Positions 40,889-48,891 of a stretch of 64,000 nucleotides of DNA are shown in pieces; positions within the stretch are counted from its first letter, which is position 1; every line of letters starts with the position of its first letter. The notes under the pieces are model-generated. The model worked only from the letters and a program-made list of their open reading frames with translations. It did not search any database and was not told where the DNA came from. Source of the DNA: Actinomadura oligospora ATCC 43269 (GTDB lineage: Bacteria > Actinomycetota > Actinomycetes > Streptosporangiales > Streptosporangiaceae); the NCBI RefSeq assembly GCF_000518265.1, contig NZ_JADG01000010.1:124001-188000 (forward strand). Reading direction: 5' to 3'. The position numbers were made by a program, and so were the translations under genes.

Positions 40889-43110
40889 TTGGCGATAGTC
40901 GGTCGATTCGTACCTTCCGGCGGCGCGGATCAGTGCGCCGCGTCCACGTCGTCGGGCGAGGCTCTGGCGTCGCTCGACGGACTTGACGACGTCCCGTGGG
41001 CTGACCTCAGACATGCGTACGGGGCGGCCGAGGATGTTCCGGGGGCGCTTCGGGCGCTGGCACGTCCCGGCGGGGACGCCGAACGTGAAGAACTGCTGGA
41101 TCACCTGGTCGCCTCGATCTACCACCAGGGTGGGGCCGTGTACTCGGCGGGCGCGGCGGCCGTGCCCTTCCTTGTCGAACTGGCGGCGACGCCCGGCCTG
41201 ACGCTGAAGGCAGAGATCGTCGAGTTGATCGGCCAGTTCGTGGCCCTGCAGAACCAGATGCGCGAGCCCTGGCGGTCGAACAAGCACGCCGTGTCCTGCC
41301 GGGCGGCGCTGGTCGCCGAGCACGACACGCTGGTCGCGCTGCTGGACGACGCCGACCGCGCGGTCCGCACTGCCATGGCCGCACTGCTGTGGGACTACGC
41401 CCGATGGTCACCCCGCGCAGAGGACGCCACGACCGCCCTGATCAGCCGCGATGCGGTGGAGTCGGACCTGGCCCTGCGCGTGTCCCTAAGACTGCGCGGC
41501 GCGCGAGCAGCGGCCAGGGCGCGCGAAACGAACGCATCCTCGGCTGACGCGCTCGCGGCGGCCGTTCGCCGCCTCACGGCACCGGACCGGGACACCGACG
41601 CGCTCAAGTTCGCCTGCCTGGCCGCGAACAAGCGTCTCGACCCGGACGCCGTCCACTGGCGGGACCTGCTCGAGGAGGCCCTCGCGCCGACCACTCCCCA
41701 CGAGGTCTACTCGGCATGGGACGACGGCGGTTCACGCCTGGCCAGGGCCTTGTGTGCCTTGTGCGAGGACGACACGAACGCACACCTGAACATCATCCGT
41801 GCACTGATCGATCACGAGTGGCCGCAGGTGCGCACAGGTGCTCTGCAGGCGGCCGGGGACGCGATGCTGCGGTGGCGCTCGGCCGTGCCGGAGCTGGTCC
41901 CGCCGGTCGGGGCCGCCCTGACGGATTCCGAACCGGAGAACCGCAGGAGTGCCGCCGATCTCCTCGCGGCGGTCGGCCCCGCCGGTACCGCGTTCGATGA
42001 CCGCCTCGCCGCCGCGCTCGACGACCCGGACCGTCCGACCGCGACCCGGGCCGCCTGGGCGTTGGCCAGGCACGGGGACGCGCGTGCCGTCCCCACACTG
42101 GTGCACGCCCTGGACCACCTGGAGGACGGCGGGTTCGGGGCGTCCAGCCACTACAGCGGGCGCTGGTACTGGTTCTCGCAACCCCCCTTGCGCGAGCCCT
42201 TGTCGCGTGCGCCGGACGGCACGGACCACTGCTGGCCCCCGCACTGCGGTCCGCACTCGCGCGGTGCCTGGCGGAGCGGCCAACCGTTGCGGACAGCCTG
42301 CCGCGACTCCACCTGCTCTGCGATGCCCTGGCGGCATGCGGTCCCGCAGCGGACGTGGCGGTGCCCGAGTTGGAAGCGCTGCTCCAATCCACGCACCCGC
42401 AGTTGGCGTGCACCGTGATCGAAGCCGTCGGGCCCGCGGCTGCGCACTGCGTCCCACATCTCAAGCGGGTGGAGCGCAACGCCCTGGAGGGACCTCCCAC
42501 GCCGGATTCCGCAGGTCTCGCGCTGACCGTCGCGCGGACCCGATTCGCCGTCACCGGCGACGAGACGGCCCTGCTGAGCACCGTGGACGAGGTGCTCACC
42601 TTGACGGCTCCTCTGCGCGAGGGCGCCGGAACGGAACTCAAGAACAGCCGCCCAGCCTCGGCGACGGAGGCTTCGGCGCGCTGGCACGTGGCGACGCTCG
42701 CGAGTGCCTTGGCCCGCTGCCTCTCCCCGCTGGGGCCAAGGGCCGGAACGGGCCGCACGACCTGGCTTGAGCAGTGGCTACGGGCGAACCAGCGGTTGTG
42801 GAGGAGCCACGAGGCCATCCCCGTCGCCCGGGCGCACTGGAAGGTGACCGGCGACAGCCACCTGGCCCTCCAGGTGTTCCAAAGCGTCCTGGACGCACCT
42901 CCCGGCGCGGCCTACAGCCAGATCGAACTGGCCGCGCTGCGCAACGTCGCAGAAATGGGGCCCGAAGCCCAGGCACTCGCACCGCTGCTGCACGCATGCC
43001 TGGACCGGGACGAGCGGATCAGCGACAACGGTGGCTGGCGCGGCATAGCCCTGGACGACGAGGCCCAGCAACTGGCCACGGCCGCCCTGTCCGCCTCGCC
43101 ACAGCCCTGA
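40889..43110 (+). pseudogene. HEAT-repeat protein gene with one frameshift
   Basis: Two overlapping frames together encode a roughly 740-residue alpha-solenoid. The first (TTG 40889 after GAGGG) has DGLDDVPWADLRHAYGAAED, EELLDHLVASIYHQGGAVY and HEAT repeats such as RAAWALARHGDARAVPTLVHAL. Near 42182-42197 the frame must slip by one base; beyond it the -1 frame reads ALVACAGRHGPLLAPALRSA and continues with HEAT-like helices to 43110 (LSASPQP). A missing C in the C6 run (42182-42187), or a lost G at 42196, restores one frame. True pseudogene, programmed slip and sequencing error cannot be told apart. Confidence 0.75.
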
Positions 43111-43180
43111 GCCCCAGCCCCCGGGCCTTCGCGTGGCCGGTGAGCAGCAGCCGCAGGCGGCAGACCCGGTAAAGGGAAGG

Positions 43181-43208
43181 GCTGGGCGCGTCCGAGAACG
43201 CACCCAGC
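43181..43208 (-). terminator. Imperfect hairpin in the HEAT/helicase convergent gap
   Basis: GCTGGGCGCGT and ACGCACCCAGC (one mismatch, loop CCGAGA) followed on the minus strand by CCTTCCCTTT. It lies about 130 bases past the helicase stop. The rest of 43111-43339 has no gene. Confidence 0.45.
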
Positions 43209-43339
43209 CAGTCGTATCGGCCCCCTGGGCCTGCGCAAGCGCCGGACGTGAACCCGCGCACGCTCACCCTTGGTCAGCGACCCATGGCCCACGCTGCGCG
43301 GCGCGTGATCCCCAGCGCCGACCCCTCCCTGCCGAGGAC

Positions 43340-45049
43340 CTAGTTGGTCGGGGTGCGGCGGGCGCCCTGGCGGTTGGAGGTGCGGGCGCCGGTGCCGGTG
43401 GTGCTGCCCGCGGCTCCGCCGGACGTCGACCGGCGGCGGGGCTTGCGGCCCTCCGAACCGGCCGCGGCCTGGCGGTCGGAGCCGCGACCGGCCGTGGTGG
43501 CACCGCCCTTGGCGTTGCCGGATCCCGAACGGCGACCGCCGGTCGCGGACGCGCCGCCGGACGCCTGCGAGGACGAGTTCCGGGTGCCCGTTCCGGCGGT
43601 GGCGGCTGTTCCGGTGCCGGACGTCCCCGCGCCTCGGCGTCGGCGGCCGGACCGCCTGCCGCGCCCGGCGCCGGACTTCTGCTCCGGACGGGTTCCCGCC
43701 GGGGACGCCTGCTGCGGCACCTCGATGGTGACGGGCACGCCGGACGGTTCGCGGGCGCCCGTGATGGTCGCCAGCTCCGTGTCGTCCGAGGTGACGCTCG
43801 CCGTCTTCGGGCGGATGCCCGCGTCCGACATGAGCCGGGAGACGTCCCGCTTCTGGTCGGGCAGGACCAGCGTGACCACGCCGCCGGAGCCGCCCGCGCG
43901 GGCCGTGCGTCCACCTCGGTGGAGGTAGTCCTTGTGGTCGCCCGGGGGATCGACGTTCACGACGAGGTCGAGGTCGTCGATGTGCAGGCCCCGGGCCGCG
44001 ACGTTCGTCGCCACCAGCGCGGTGACCTGGCCGTTCTTGAACTGCTCCAGGGTGCGGTTGCGCTGCGGCTGGGAGCGTCCCCCGTGCAGCGCCGCCGCGC
44101 GGACGCCGACGGCGAGGAGCCGCTTGGCGAGCCGGTCGGCGGACCTCTTGGTGTCGAGGAACAGGATGACCCGGCCGTCCCGGGCGGCGATGCGCGTGGT
44201 GACGGCCTTCTTGTCGGTCTCGTCCTGGACGTGGAGGAGGTGGTGCTCCATGGTGGTCACGGCGCCCGCGGACGGGTCGACCGAGTGCACCACGGGGTCG
44301 TTCAGGAAGCGCTGCACCAGGCGGTCGATGTTGCGGTCCAGGGTGGCCGAGAAGAGCATGCGCTGCCCGTCGGGCCGCACCTGCTGGATCAGCCTGGTGA
44401 TCTGCGGCAGGAAGCCCATGTCGGTCATCTGGTCGGCCTCGTCCAGCACCGTGACGCGGATGTCGCCGAGCAGGCAGTCGCCGCGTTCGACGAGGTCGTT
44501 GAGCCTGCCGGGGGTCGCCACGACCACCTCGGCGCCGCCGCGGATCGCCGCGGCCTGCCTGCTGATGGACAGGCCGCCGACCACGGTGGCCAGCCGGAGG
44601 CCGACGGCCGACGCGTACGGGGTCAGCGCGTCGGTCACCTGCTGGGCGAGTTCACGCGTGGGCACCAGCACGAGGGCGAGGGGCGCCTTGGGCGCGGCGC
44701 GCCGTCCGGCGGTGCGGGCCAGGAGCGCGAGCCCGAACGCGAGGGTCTTGCCGGAGCCGGTGCGGCCCCGTCCGAGCACGTCACGGCCGGCGAGCGAGTT
44801 GGGCAGCGTGGCGGCCTGGATGGGGAAGGGAGTGGTGAGGCCCTGCTCGGTGAGGGTCTTCAGCAGTCCCGCGGGCATGTCGAGGTCGGCGAACTCCTCG
44901 ACGGCGGGTAGTGCGGGGGTCGTGCTCTCCGGCAGCCGGAACTCCCTCGGAGCCGCCCCGGACCGGGGGGACGACCCGGACCGCGGGGACGACGCGGACC
45001 GCGGGGATGACGAGGCGCGCCGGTTCGGCTGGTGGGGCCTGCGGGACAT
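43340..45049 (-). CDS. DEAD-box RNA helicase with basic Gly/Ser-rich tail
   Basis: A 569-residue DEAD-box ATPase. Q-motif FADLDMPAGLLKTLTEQGLT with PIQ, Walker A GRTGSGKT, VPTRELAQQV, TPGRLNDLVERG, VLDEADQM (a DEAD variant reading DEAD), FSATL, ALHGGRSQPQRNRTLEQF, VATNVAARGLHI and HRGGRTARAG. About 160 C-terminal residues are Arg/Gly/Ser/Thr-rich and probably RNA-binding and disordered. It lies downstream of the cold-shock gene behind a terminator-like hairpin; co-expression with a CspA protein fits a role in unwinding structured RNA in the cold. Confidence 0.93.
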   Translation of the reverse strand: MSRRPHQPNRRASSSPRSASSPRSGSSPRSGAAPREFRLPESTTPALPAVEEFADLDMPAGLLKTLTEQGLTTPFPIQAATLPNSLAGRDVLGRGRTGSGKTLAFGLALLARTAGRRAAPKAPLALVLVPTRELAQQVTDALTPYASAVGLRLATVVGGLSISRQAAAIRGGAEVVVATPGRLNDLVERGDCLLGDIRVTVLDEADQMTDMGFLPQITRLIQQVRPDGQRMLFSATLDRNIDRLVQRFLNDPVVHSVDPSAGAVTTMEHHLLHVQDETDKKAVTTRIAARDGRVILFLDTKRSADRLAKRLLAVGVRAAALHGGRSQPQRNRTLEQFKNGQVTALVATNVAARGLHIDDLDLVVNVDPPGDHKDYLHRGGRTARAGGSGGVVTLVLPDQKRDVSRLMSDAGIRPKTASVTSDDTELATITGAREPSGVPVTIEVPQQASPAGTRPEQKSGAGRGRRSGRRRRGAGTSGTGTAATAGTGTRNSSSQASGGASATGGRRSGSGNAKGGATTAGRGSDRQAAAGSEGRKPRRRSTSGGAAGSTTGTGARTSNRQGARRTPTN

Positions 45050-45069
45050 GCGGTGGTAAGCCTTCCTGG

Positions 45070-45116
45070 AAACAGCACAAAACCGGGGCCTGCACCATGG
45101 CGGTGCGGACCCCGGT
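45070..45116 (-). terminator. Terminator/attenuator between cold-shock and helicase genes
   Basis: A 15-bp stem with one wobble and one mismatch (45102-45116 with 45082-45096), 5-base loop, followed by TTTTGTGCTGTTT on the minus strand. It sits in the 88-base gap after the cold-shock stop, so helicase transcription needs read-through or its own promoter. Confidence 0.75.
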
Positions 45117-45137
45117 CAGTGGATACGCGTCCGGCGA

Positions 45138-45344
45138 TCAGGCGGGGACGATGTTCTCCGCCTGCGGGCCCTTCTGACCCTGCGTGACGTCGAAGGAGAC
45201 CCGCTGGCCCTCCTGGAGCTCACGGTAGCCCTGGGTCGCGATGTTGGAGTAGTGGGCGAAGACGTCGGGACCGCCGCCGTCCTGCTCGATGAAGCCGAAA
45301 CCCTTTTCAGAGTTGAACCACTTCACGGTGCCCTGAGTTGCCAT
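45138..45344 (-). CDS. Cold-shock protein (CspA family)
   Basis: A 68-residue single cold-shock domain with RNP1 KGFGFIEQD and RNP2 VFAHYSNI, starting [15 protein letters not shown] and ending [13 protein letters not shown]. These OB-fold proteins melt RNA secondary structure and can act as antiterminators. GGAGAAGG precedes the ATG. The helicase gene downstream is the natural partner. Confidence 0.97.
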   Translation of the reverse strand: MATQGTVKWFNSEKGFGFIEQDGGGPDVFAHYSNIATQGYRELQEGQRVSFDVTQGQKGPQAENIVPA

Positions 45345-45389
45345 GACCTTCTCCGATCTGTAGGCAGAGGCCCCATCCGGAGATGCCGG

Positions 45390-45434
45390 AAAAAAACAAA
45401 TGCGCCCGATGGATGAACATTCCCGTCAGGCGCA
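45390..45434 (-). terminator. Intrinsic terminator upstream of the cold-shock gene
   Basis: TGCGCCTGA / TCGGGCGCA (9-bp stem, one wobble; 45426-45434 with 45401-45409) followed by TTTGTTTTTTT on the minus strand: the most classical terminator in the window. It ends the FBP transcript and lies only 46 bases upstream of the cold-shock start. Confidence 0.8.
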
Positions 45435-45463
45435 CATAAGTTTCATGGGTACCACAACTGCAA
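45434..45463 (-). promoter_or_regulatory. Candidate cold-shock promoter overlapping the terminator
   Basis: TTGCAG (45458-45463) and TTATGT (45434-45439), spacer 18, minus strand. Transcription would start near 45427, inside the upstream arm of the terminator hairpin, so the leader of about 83 bases would carry the U-run but not the full hairpin. Confidence 0.35.
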
Positions 45464-45503
45464 CGCCTTCACTGTAGCACAGTTCGCGGACTGCGGGGAA
45501 ACG

Positions 45504-46001
45504 TCATCGGGTGACCTTGGCCAGCAGGGCGTGGAGGTTGGCGCGGGTGCGGGCGATCTTGTCGTCCAGGCTGAGGGTCTCCTCCATGTCGCGGGCGCCG
45601 ACCGACTCCCTCCGGCCGCGGACGAAGAGGGAACAGGCCAGGTCGGAGCACATGTACTGGCCGACCGAGTTGCCCTGGCGGCCGTCCTCGCCGGTGCGGC
45701 GCGCGGTCATCAGGGCGACGCCGCCGCCCGTCCGGGTGGTCAGGCACAGCGAGCACATGCTGCGGGTGGTGAAGCCCCGGGAGGCCGCGGCGGTGGCGCG
45801 CAGGGAGATCCCGACGAGGCGTCCGTCGTGCTCGGCGACCAGGTAGGCCCGCTCGGGGGCGGCGGGGTCGCGCCAGCCGAGGAAGTCCAGGTCGTCCCAG
45901 GCGAGCTCGGCGAAGTCCCTGGGCAGGTGGAGCCGGGTGGCCTCGCCCTTGGAGCAGTTGACGAAGGACGTGCGGACGTCCCGTTCGGTGAGCGGCTTCA
46001 T
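45504..46001 (-). CDS. FBP-domain protein (EF-G-binding treble-clef zinc finger)
   Basis: A 165-residue protein ending in the FBP C-terminal zinc finger (PF16571) found in FusB-type EF-G-binding proteins: SMCSLCLTTRTGGGVALMTA, then YMCSDLACSLFVRG supply four Cys. FusB proteins rescue EF-G stalled by fusidic acid; actinobacterial homologues are widespread and not necessarily resistance factors. ATG 46001 lacks a ribosome binding site but lies 7 bases from a good -10 box, pointing to a leaderless message. Divergent from a TetR gene. Confidence 0.85.
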   Translation of the reverse strand: MKPLTERDVRTSFVNCSKGEATRLHLPRDFAELAWDDLDFLGWRDPAAPERAYLVAEHDGRLVGISLRATAAASRGFTTRSMCSLCLTTRTGGGVALMTARRTGEDGRQGNSVGQYMCSDLACSLFVRGRRESVGARDMEETLSLDDKIARTRANLHALLAKVTR

Positions 46002-46008
46002 GGTCGCG

Positions 46009-46037
46009 AAGGTAGTCAAGCTAGGGGTACTATGCAA
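46009..46037 (-). promoter_or_regulatory. Promoter of the FBP gene (leaderless)
   Basis: TTGCAT (46032-46037), 17-base spacer, TACCTT (46009-46014), then 7 bases to ATG 46001, so transcription should begin at the start codon. Confidence 0.55.
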
Positions 46038-46072
46038 ATTGTTAAAGGGCTTAAGTTTCTGGGAGGGGGCTC

Positions 46073-46645
46073 ATGGCGCGGGCCGGAGTGACACCCGAAC
46101 GCCTGGCATGGGCGGCGGCGGAGCTCGCCGACGAGGTCGGCTTCGACAACGTGACGGCCTCGGCGGTCGCGCGCGGGTTCGGGGTCACGGTGGCGAGCCT
46201 GTACGCGCACGTCGCCAACGCCCATGACCTGCGGGTTCGTGTGGCGCTGCTCGCCCTTGAGGAACTGGCCGACCGGGTCGGCGACGCCGTGACCGGACGC
46301 GCGGGCAAGGACGCCCTGGTCGCCTTCGGCAACGCCTACCGCGCCTACGCGCAGCAGCACCCGGGGCGCTATGCCGCCGCGCGCCTGCGCCTCGACCCGG
46401 AAACGGCGGCCCGAAGCGCGGGCCCCCGGCACTCCGCGATGGCGCGCGCGATCCTGCGCGGCTACGGCGTCCCGGACGAGGAGCAGAACCACGCCGTCCG
46501 CCTGCTGGGCAGCACGTTCCACGGCTTCGTCAGCCTGGAGGCGTCCGGCGGCTTCGAGCACTCGGGCGACCCGGAGACCTCCTGGACCAGAGCCTTGGAC
46601 GCCCTCGACGTCGCCCTGCGCAACTGGCCGTCCCCGTCCGCCTGA
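46073..46645 (+). CDS. TetR/AcrR regulator with WHG domain
   Basis: A 190-residue TetR protein. HTH: RLAWAAAELADEVGFDNVT, AVARGFGVTVASLYAHVAN. The C-terminal part contains STFHGFVSLEASGGF, the WHG/TetR_C_33 signature region. GGGAGG precedes the ATG by 6 bases. It is divergent from the FBP gene, with an AT-rich stretch (46035-46058) between them that could hold its operator. The ligand is unknown. Confidence 0.88.
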   Translation: MARAGVTPERLAWAAAELADEVGFDNVTASAVARGFGVTVASLYAHVANAHDLRVRVALLALEELADRVGDAVTGRAGKDALVAFGNAYRAYAQQHPGRYAAARLRLDPETAARSAGPRHSAMARAILRGYGVPDEEQNHAVRLLGSTFHGFVSLEASGGFEHSGDPETSWTRALDALDVALRNWPSPSA

Positions 46646-46681
46646 CCTCCGTCCGCGCCATCGCCCACCGCCCCGCGCCGC

Positions 46682-47110
46682 CTAGGCGAAGGGGTCGAAG
46701 TGGCTCCGGGATTCCTCGCGCCAGAGCGAGACGGTGGCCGCGATTCCGACGGCGACGGGGAGGATGTCGATGAGCTTCGCCCATCCGGGGGCGTCCTGTG
46801 TCAGGGAGTAGAAGAAGGACAGTGTGCCGATGGCCATGAAGACGGTGGACAGGACCCGTCCCCATGAGCGTCCGTCCCGGCACACCTTGGCCATCCATAT
46901 CCACAGCCCGGTGCCGATCAGGCTGAAGACGACGGCCATGCCGGTGCCGACCCGGACGACGGTATCAATCTGATCCGGGCTGAGGTTGCCCTGCTCCTGG
47001 AGACGTGAACGCATTGAGCCCATCAGGGACAGCTTGATGGGCAGGAAGATCAGGCTGACAACTGCGCCGAAGTACATCCATTTGATGGCGGTGGCAACGG
47101 TGTCCGGCAA
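46682..47110 (-). CDS. Four-helix membrane protein, unknown function
   Basis: A 142-residue protein with four predicted transmembrane helices: WMYFGAVVSLIFLPIKLSLM, VRVGTGMAVVFSLIGTGLWI, VLSTVFMAIGTLSFFYSLT and LIDILPVAVGIAATVSLW. The second loop carries CRDGRSWGRVLSTV, seen in small actinobacterial membrane proteins. I prefer TTG 47110, 7 bases after AAGGGGG; a longer frame to 47206 adds basic, non-hydrophobic residues. Convergent with the TetR gene. Not otherwise recognised. Confidence 0.7.
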   Translation of the reverse strand: MPDTVATAIKWMYFGAVVSLIFLPIKLSLMGSMRSRLQEQGNLSPDQIDTVVRVGTGMAVVFSLIGTGLWIWMAKVCRDGRSWGRVLSTVFMAIGTLSFFYSLTQDAPGWAKLIDILPVAVGIAATVSLWREESRSHFDPFA

Positions 47111-47132
47111 TTGAGAACCCCCTTGTAGTGGA

Positions 47133-47152
47133 CGTCCGCCCCAGGGCGGACG
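47133..47152 (-). repeat. Hairpin in the leader of the four-helix protein gene
   Basis: CGTCCGCC-CCAG-GGCGGACG, 8-bp perfect stem, about 20 bases upstream of the proposed TTG start. The gap 47111-47290 shows no other feature. Confidence 0.4.
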
Positions 47153-47290
47153 CTCCGACAGCACCCCGTCGAGCACGCGCCGCCGCGAACCGCGGTGCGT
47201 GTGCAATGTGGGTTAGGTGTTCTTGGAACGCCGAGGGTTCCCTTGAATCGCCGGATCGGGGCTAGCTGACCACGTACGGCCAATCGGTGG

Positions 47291-48136
47291 TCAAAGGGCG
47301 AGCATGGCTGCGGCGACGTCATTTGCCGCCGCCTTCGGGATCACGGTCGCGGCGTCCTCGAGGACGAGCAGACGTGCGCCGGGGATCTCGCGTGCGAGCG
47401 CCTCGCCGTTGCCGACCGGGAAGAACGGGTCGCGGCGGCCGTGGACCACGAGCGCGGGCAGGGCGAGTTCGGGCAGGCGCTCGCGCCAGCGCGGCGCGCA
47501 GTCGAGCTTCGAGAAGACCATGCCCAGCTGGTTGGCCATCTGGAGGGCGGGGTCCGTGCCCGGCGTCCGGTCGAAGACGCGCTCGGCGTTCGCGCGTGCC
47601 GCGGCGGGATCGTTTCCGAGGACCTCCGCGCCTGCGGCGGCGAACTCCGCCACGGCGGCGCGGTCGGACCACTCGGGCATCGGGCGCGAGAACAACCGGC
47701 CCATCGTCGCGCCGTCGTGGTCGGGGAGGTCGTCGTCGACCGGGCCCGGCGCGACGGGCCGCGTCGCGACCAGGGTGAGGGCCGAGAACGCGTCCGGGTG
47801 GTCGAGCGCGGCGACCTGGGCGACCATCCCGCCGACGCCGATGCCCGCCAGGTGCGCCGGACGGTCGTCCAGGCCGCGGGCGAGCGCGGCGGCGTCGGCG
47901 GCGAGGTCGCGCAGCGTGTACGTCGGGGCGCCGGGGTCGACGGTCGTGGACGCGCCGGAGTCGCGCAGGTCGTAGCGGACGACGTGCCGTCCGCCGCGGG
48001 CGAGCGCCTCGCAGAGCGCGTCGGGCCAGGAGAGCATGGTCGTGCCTCCCGCGAGCAGGACGAGCGGCGCCGCCGTGTCGCCGAAGTGCTCGACCCCGAG
48101 CGTGACACCGTCGGGAGTGCGGAACGTCGAACGCAT
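47291..48136 (-). CDS. Alpha/beta-hydrolase fold protein lacking the catalytic Ser and His
   Basis: A 281-residue alpha/beta-hydrolase. It has the oxyanion-side LVLLAGGTTMLS, VRYDLRDSGAS and the acid region LVVHGRRDPFFPV. The nucleophile elbow reads AGIGVGGMVAQ, so Ser of GxSxG is Gly. Near the C-terminus the usual GHxxP is EDAATVIP, so the catalytic His is missing too. The fold looks intact and the frame is open, so this is a pseudo-enzyme (binding or scaffold role) rather than a decayed gene. Confidence 0.85.
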   Translation of the reverse strand: MRSTFRTPDGVTLGVEHFGDTAAPLVLLAGGTTMLSWPDALCEALARGGRHVVRYDLRDSGASTTVDPGAPTYTLRDLAADAAALARGLDDRPAHLAGIGVGGMVAQVAALDHPDAFSALTLVATRPVAPGPVDDDLPDHDGATMGRLFSRPMPEWSDRAAVAEFAAAGAEVLGNDPAAARANAERVFDRTPGTDPALQMANQLGMVFSKLDCAPRWRERLPELALPALVVHGRRDPFFPVGNGEALAREIPGARLLVLEDAATVIPKAAANDVAAAMLAL

Positions 48137-48198
48137 GCTCTACCTCCAGGACGCCTGCGTGATCGCGCCACACCCTACGCCGGGCGTCGGACAGTCCC

Positions 48199-48723
48199 CT
48201 ACGGCCTGGTGTCGGGCTGGATCCCGGCGACGAGGTTGAACGAGCCGGTGAGCATGTTGAGCGTGACCAGGCCGACGATCTCGGAGATCACCCGGTCGCT
48301 CCAGCCGTGCTCGCGCAGCGCCGCCACGTCGTCGGAGGTGAGGGACGACGGCTCGCTCAGGACGCGGAGGGCGAAGCCCATCAGGGCCGCCTCCCGGACG
48401 TCGGTCGAGGTGCCCTGCCGGGCCAGGGCGATGTCGGTGTCGGTCAGCCCCGCCGCGCGGGCGGCCTCGATGTGGGCCTCCATGCAGGTGCCGCAGCCGA
48501 TCCACTCCTGGAGCGTCAGGGAGACCTTCTCGCTCAGCGCGCGGGGCATCTTGACCCGCTTCATCGCCCGGGAGAGGTCGAGGTAGCCCTGCAGCAGCGC
48601 CGGGGAGTGGGCCATCGTGCTCACCATCTCGCCGGCCGATCCGTGCCGTCCGACGATGTCGCCGAGCAGTTCCTGGGACTTGCCCGATGCTTCCTCGGGG
48701 GTGAGGGGCCGCAGGTTGCGCAT
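48199..48723 (-). CDS. Carboxymuconolactone decarboxylase (AhpD-like) family protein
   Basis: A 174-residue CMD-fold protein with the redox motif EWIGCGTCMEAHI (E-x4-C-x2-C-x3-H), as in AhpD-type alkylhydroperoxidases. Helix-rich throughout; VGLVTLNMLTGSFNLVAG is the usual C-terminal segment. AGAAGAAG precedes the ATG. CsoR-like palindromes stand upstream, suggesting control by a copper- or persulfide-responsive repressor encoded elsewhere. A peroxide/thiol stress role is inferred. Confidence 0.87.
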   Translation of the reverse strand: MRNLRPLTPEEASGKSQELLGDIVGRHGSAGEMVSTMAHSPALLQGYLDLSRAMKRVKMPRALSEKVSLTLQEWIGCGTCMEAHIEAARAAGLTDTDIALARQGTSTDVREAALMGFALRVLSEPSSLTSDDVAALREHGWSDRVISEIVGLVTLNMLTGSFNLVAGIQPDTRP

Positions 48724-48745
48724 CTTCTTCTCCGATCCCGACTTT

Positions 48746-48793
48746 TACCCATGGGGGGTATATGGGAGGACAGTAACACCCTCCGGGGGGTAT
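48746..48793 (-). promoter_or_regulatory. CsoR-family-like operator pair
   Basis: TACCC-ATGGG-GGGTA (48746-48760) is a perfect inverted repeat of the ATACCC/GGGTAT type used by CsoR/CstR repressors. GGGGGGTAT occurs twice (48753-48761, 48785-48793), 32 bases apart. Confidence 0.55.
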
Positions 48794-48891
48794 GTGTTCC
48801 CAGGGCGGCCGGGACGTTGGACGACGGCGGCCCTGCCCGCCCCGCCCCTCCGCTCCGGTGGGGCCCGCGCGCACTTCGGCGTCCGACCTCG

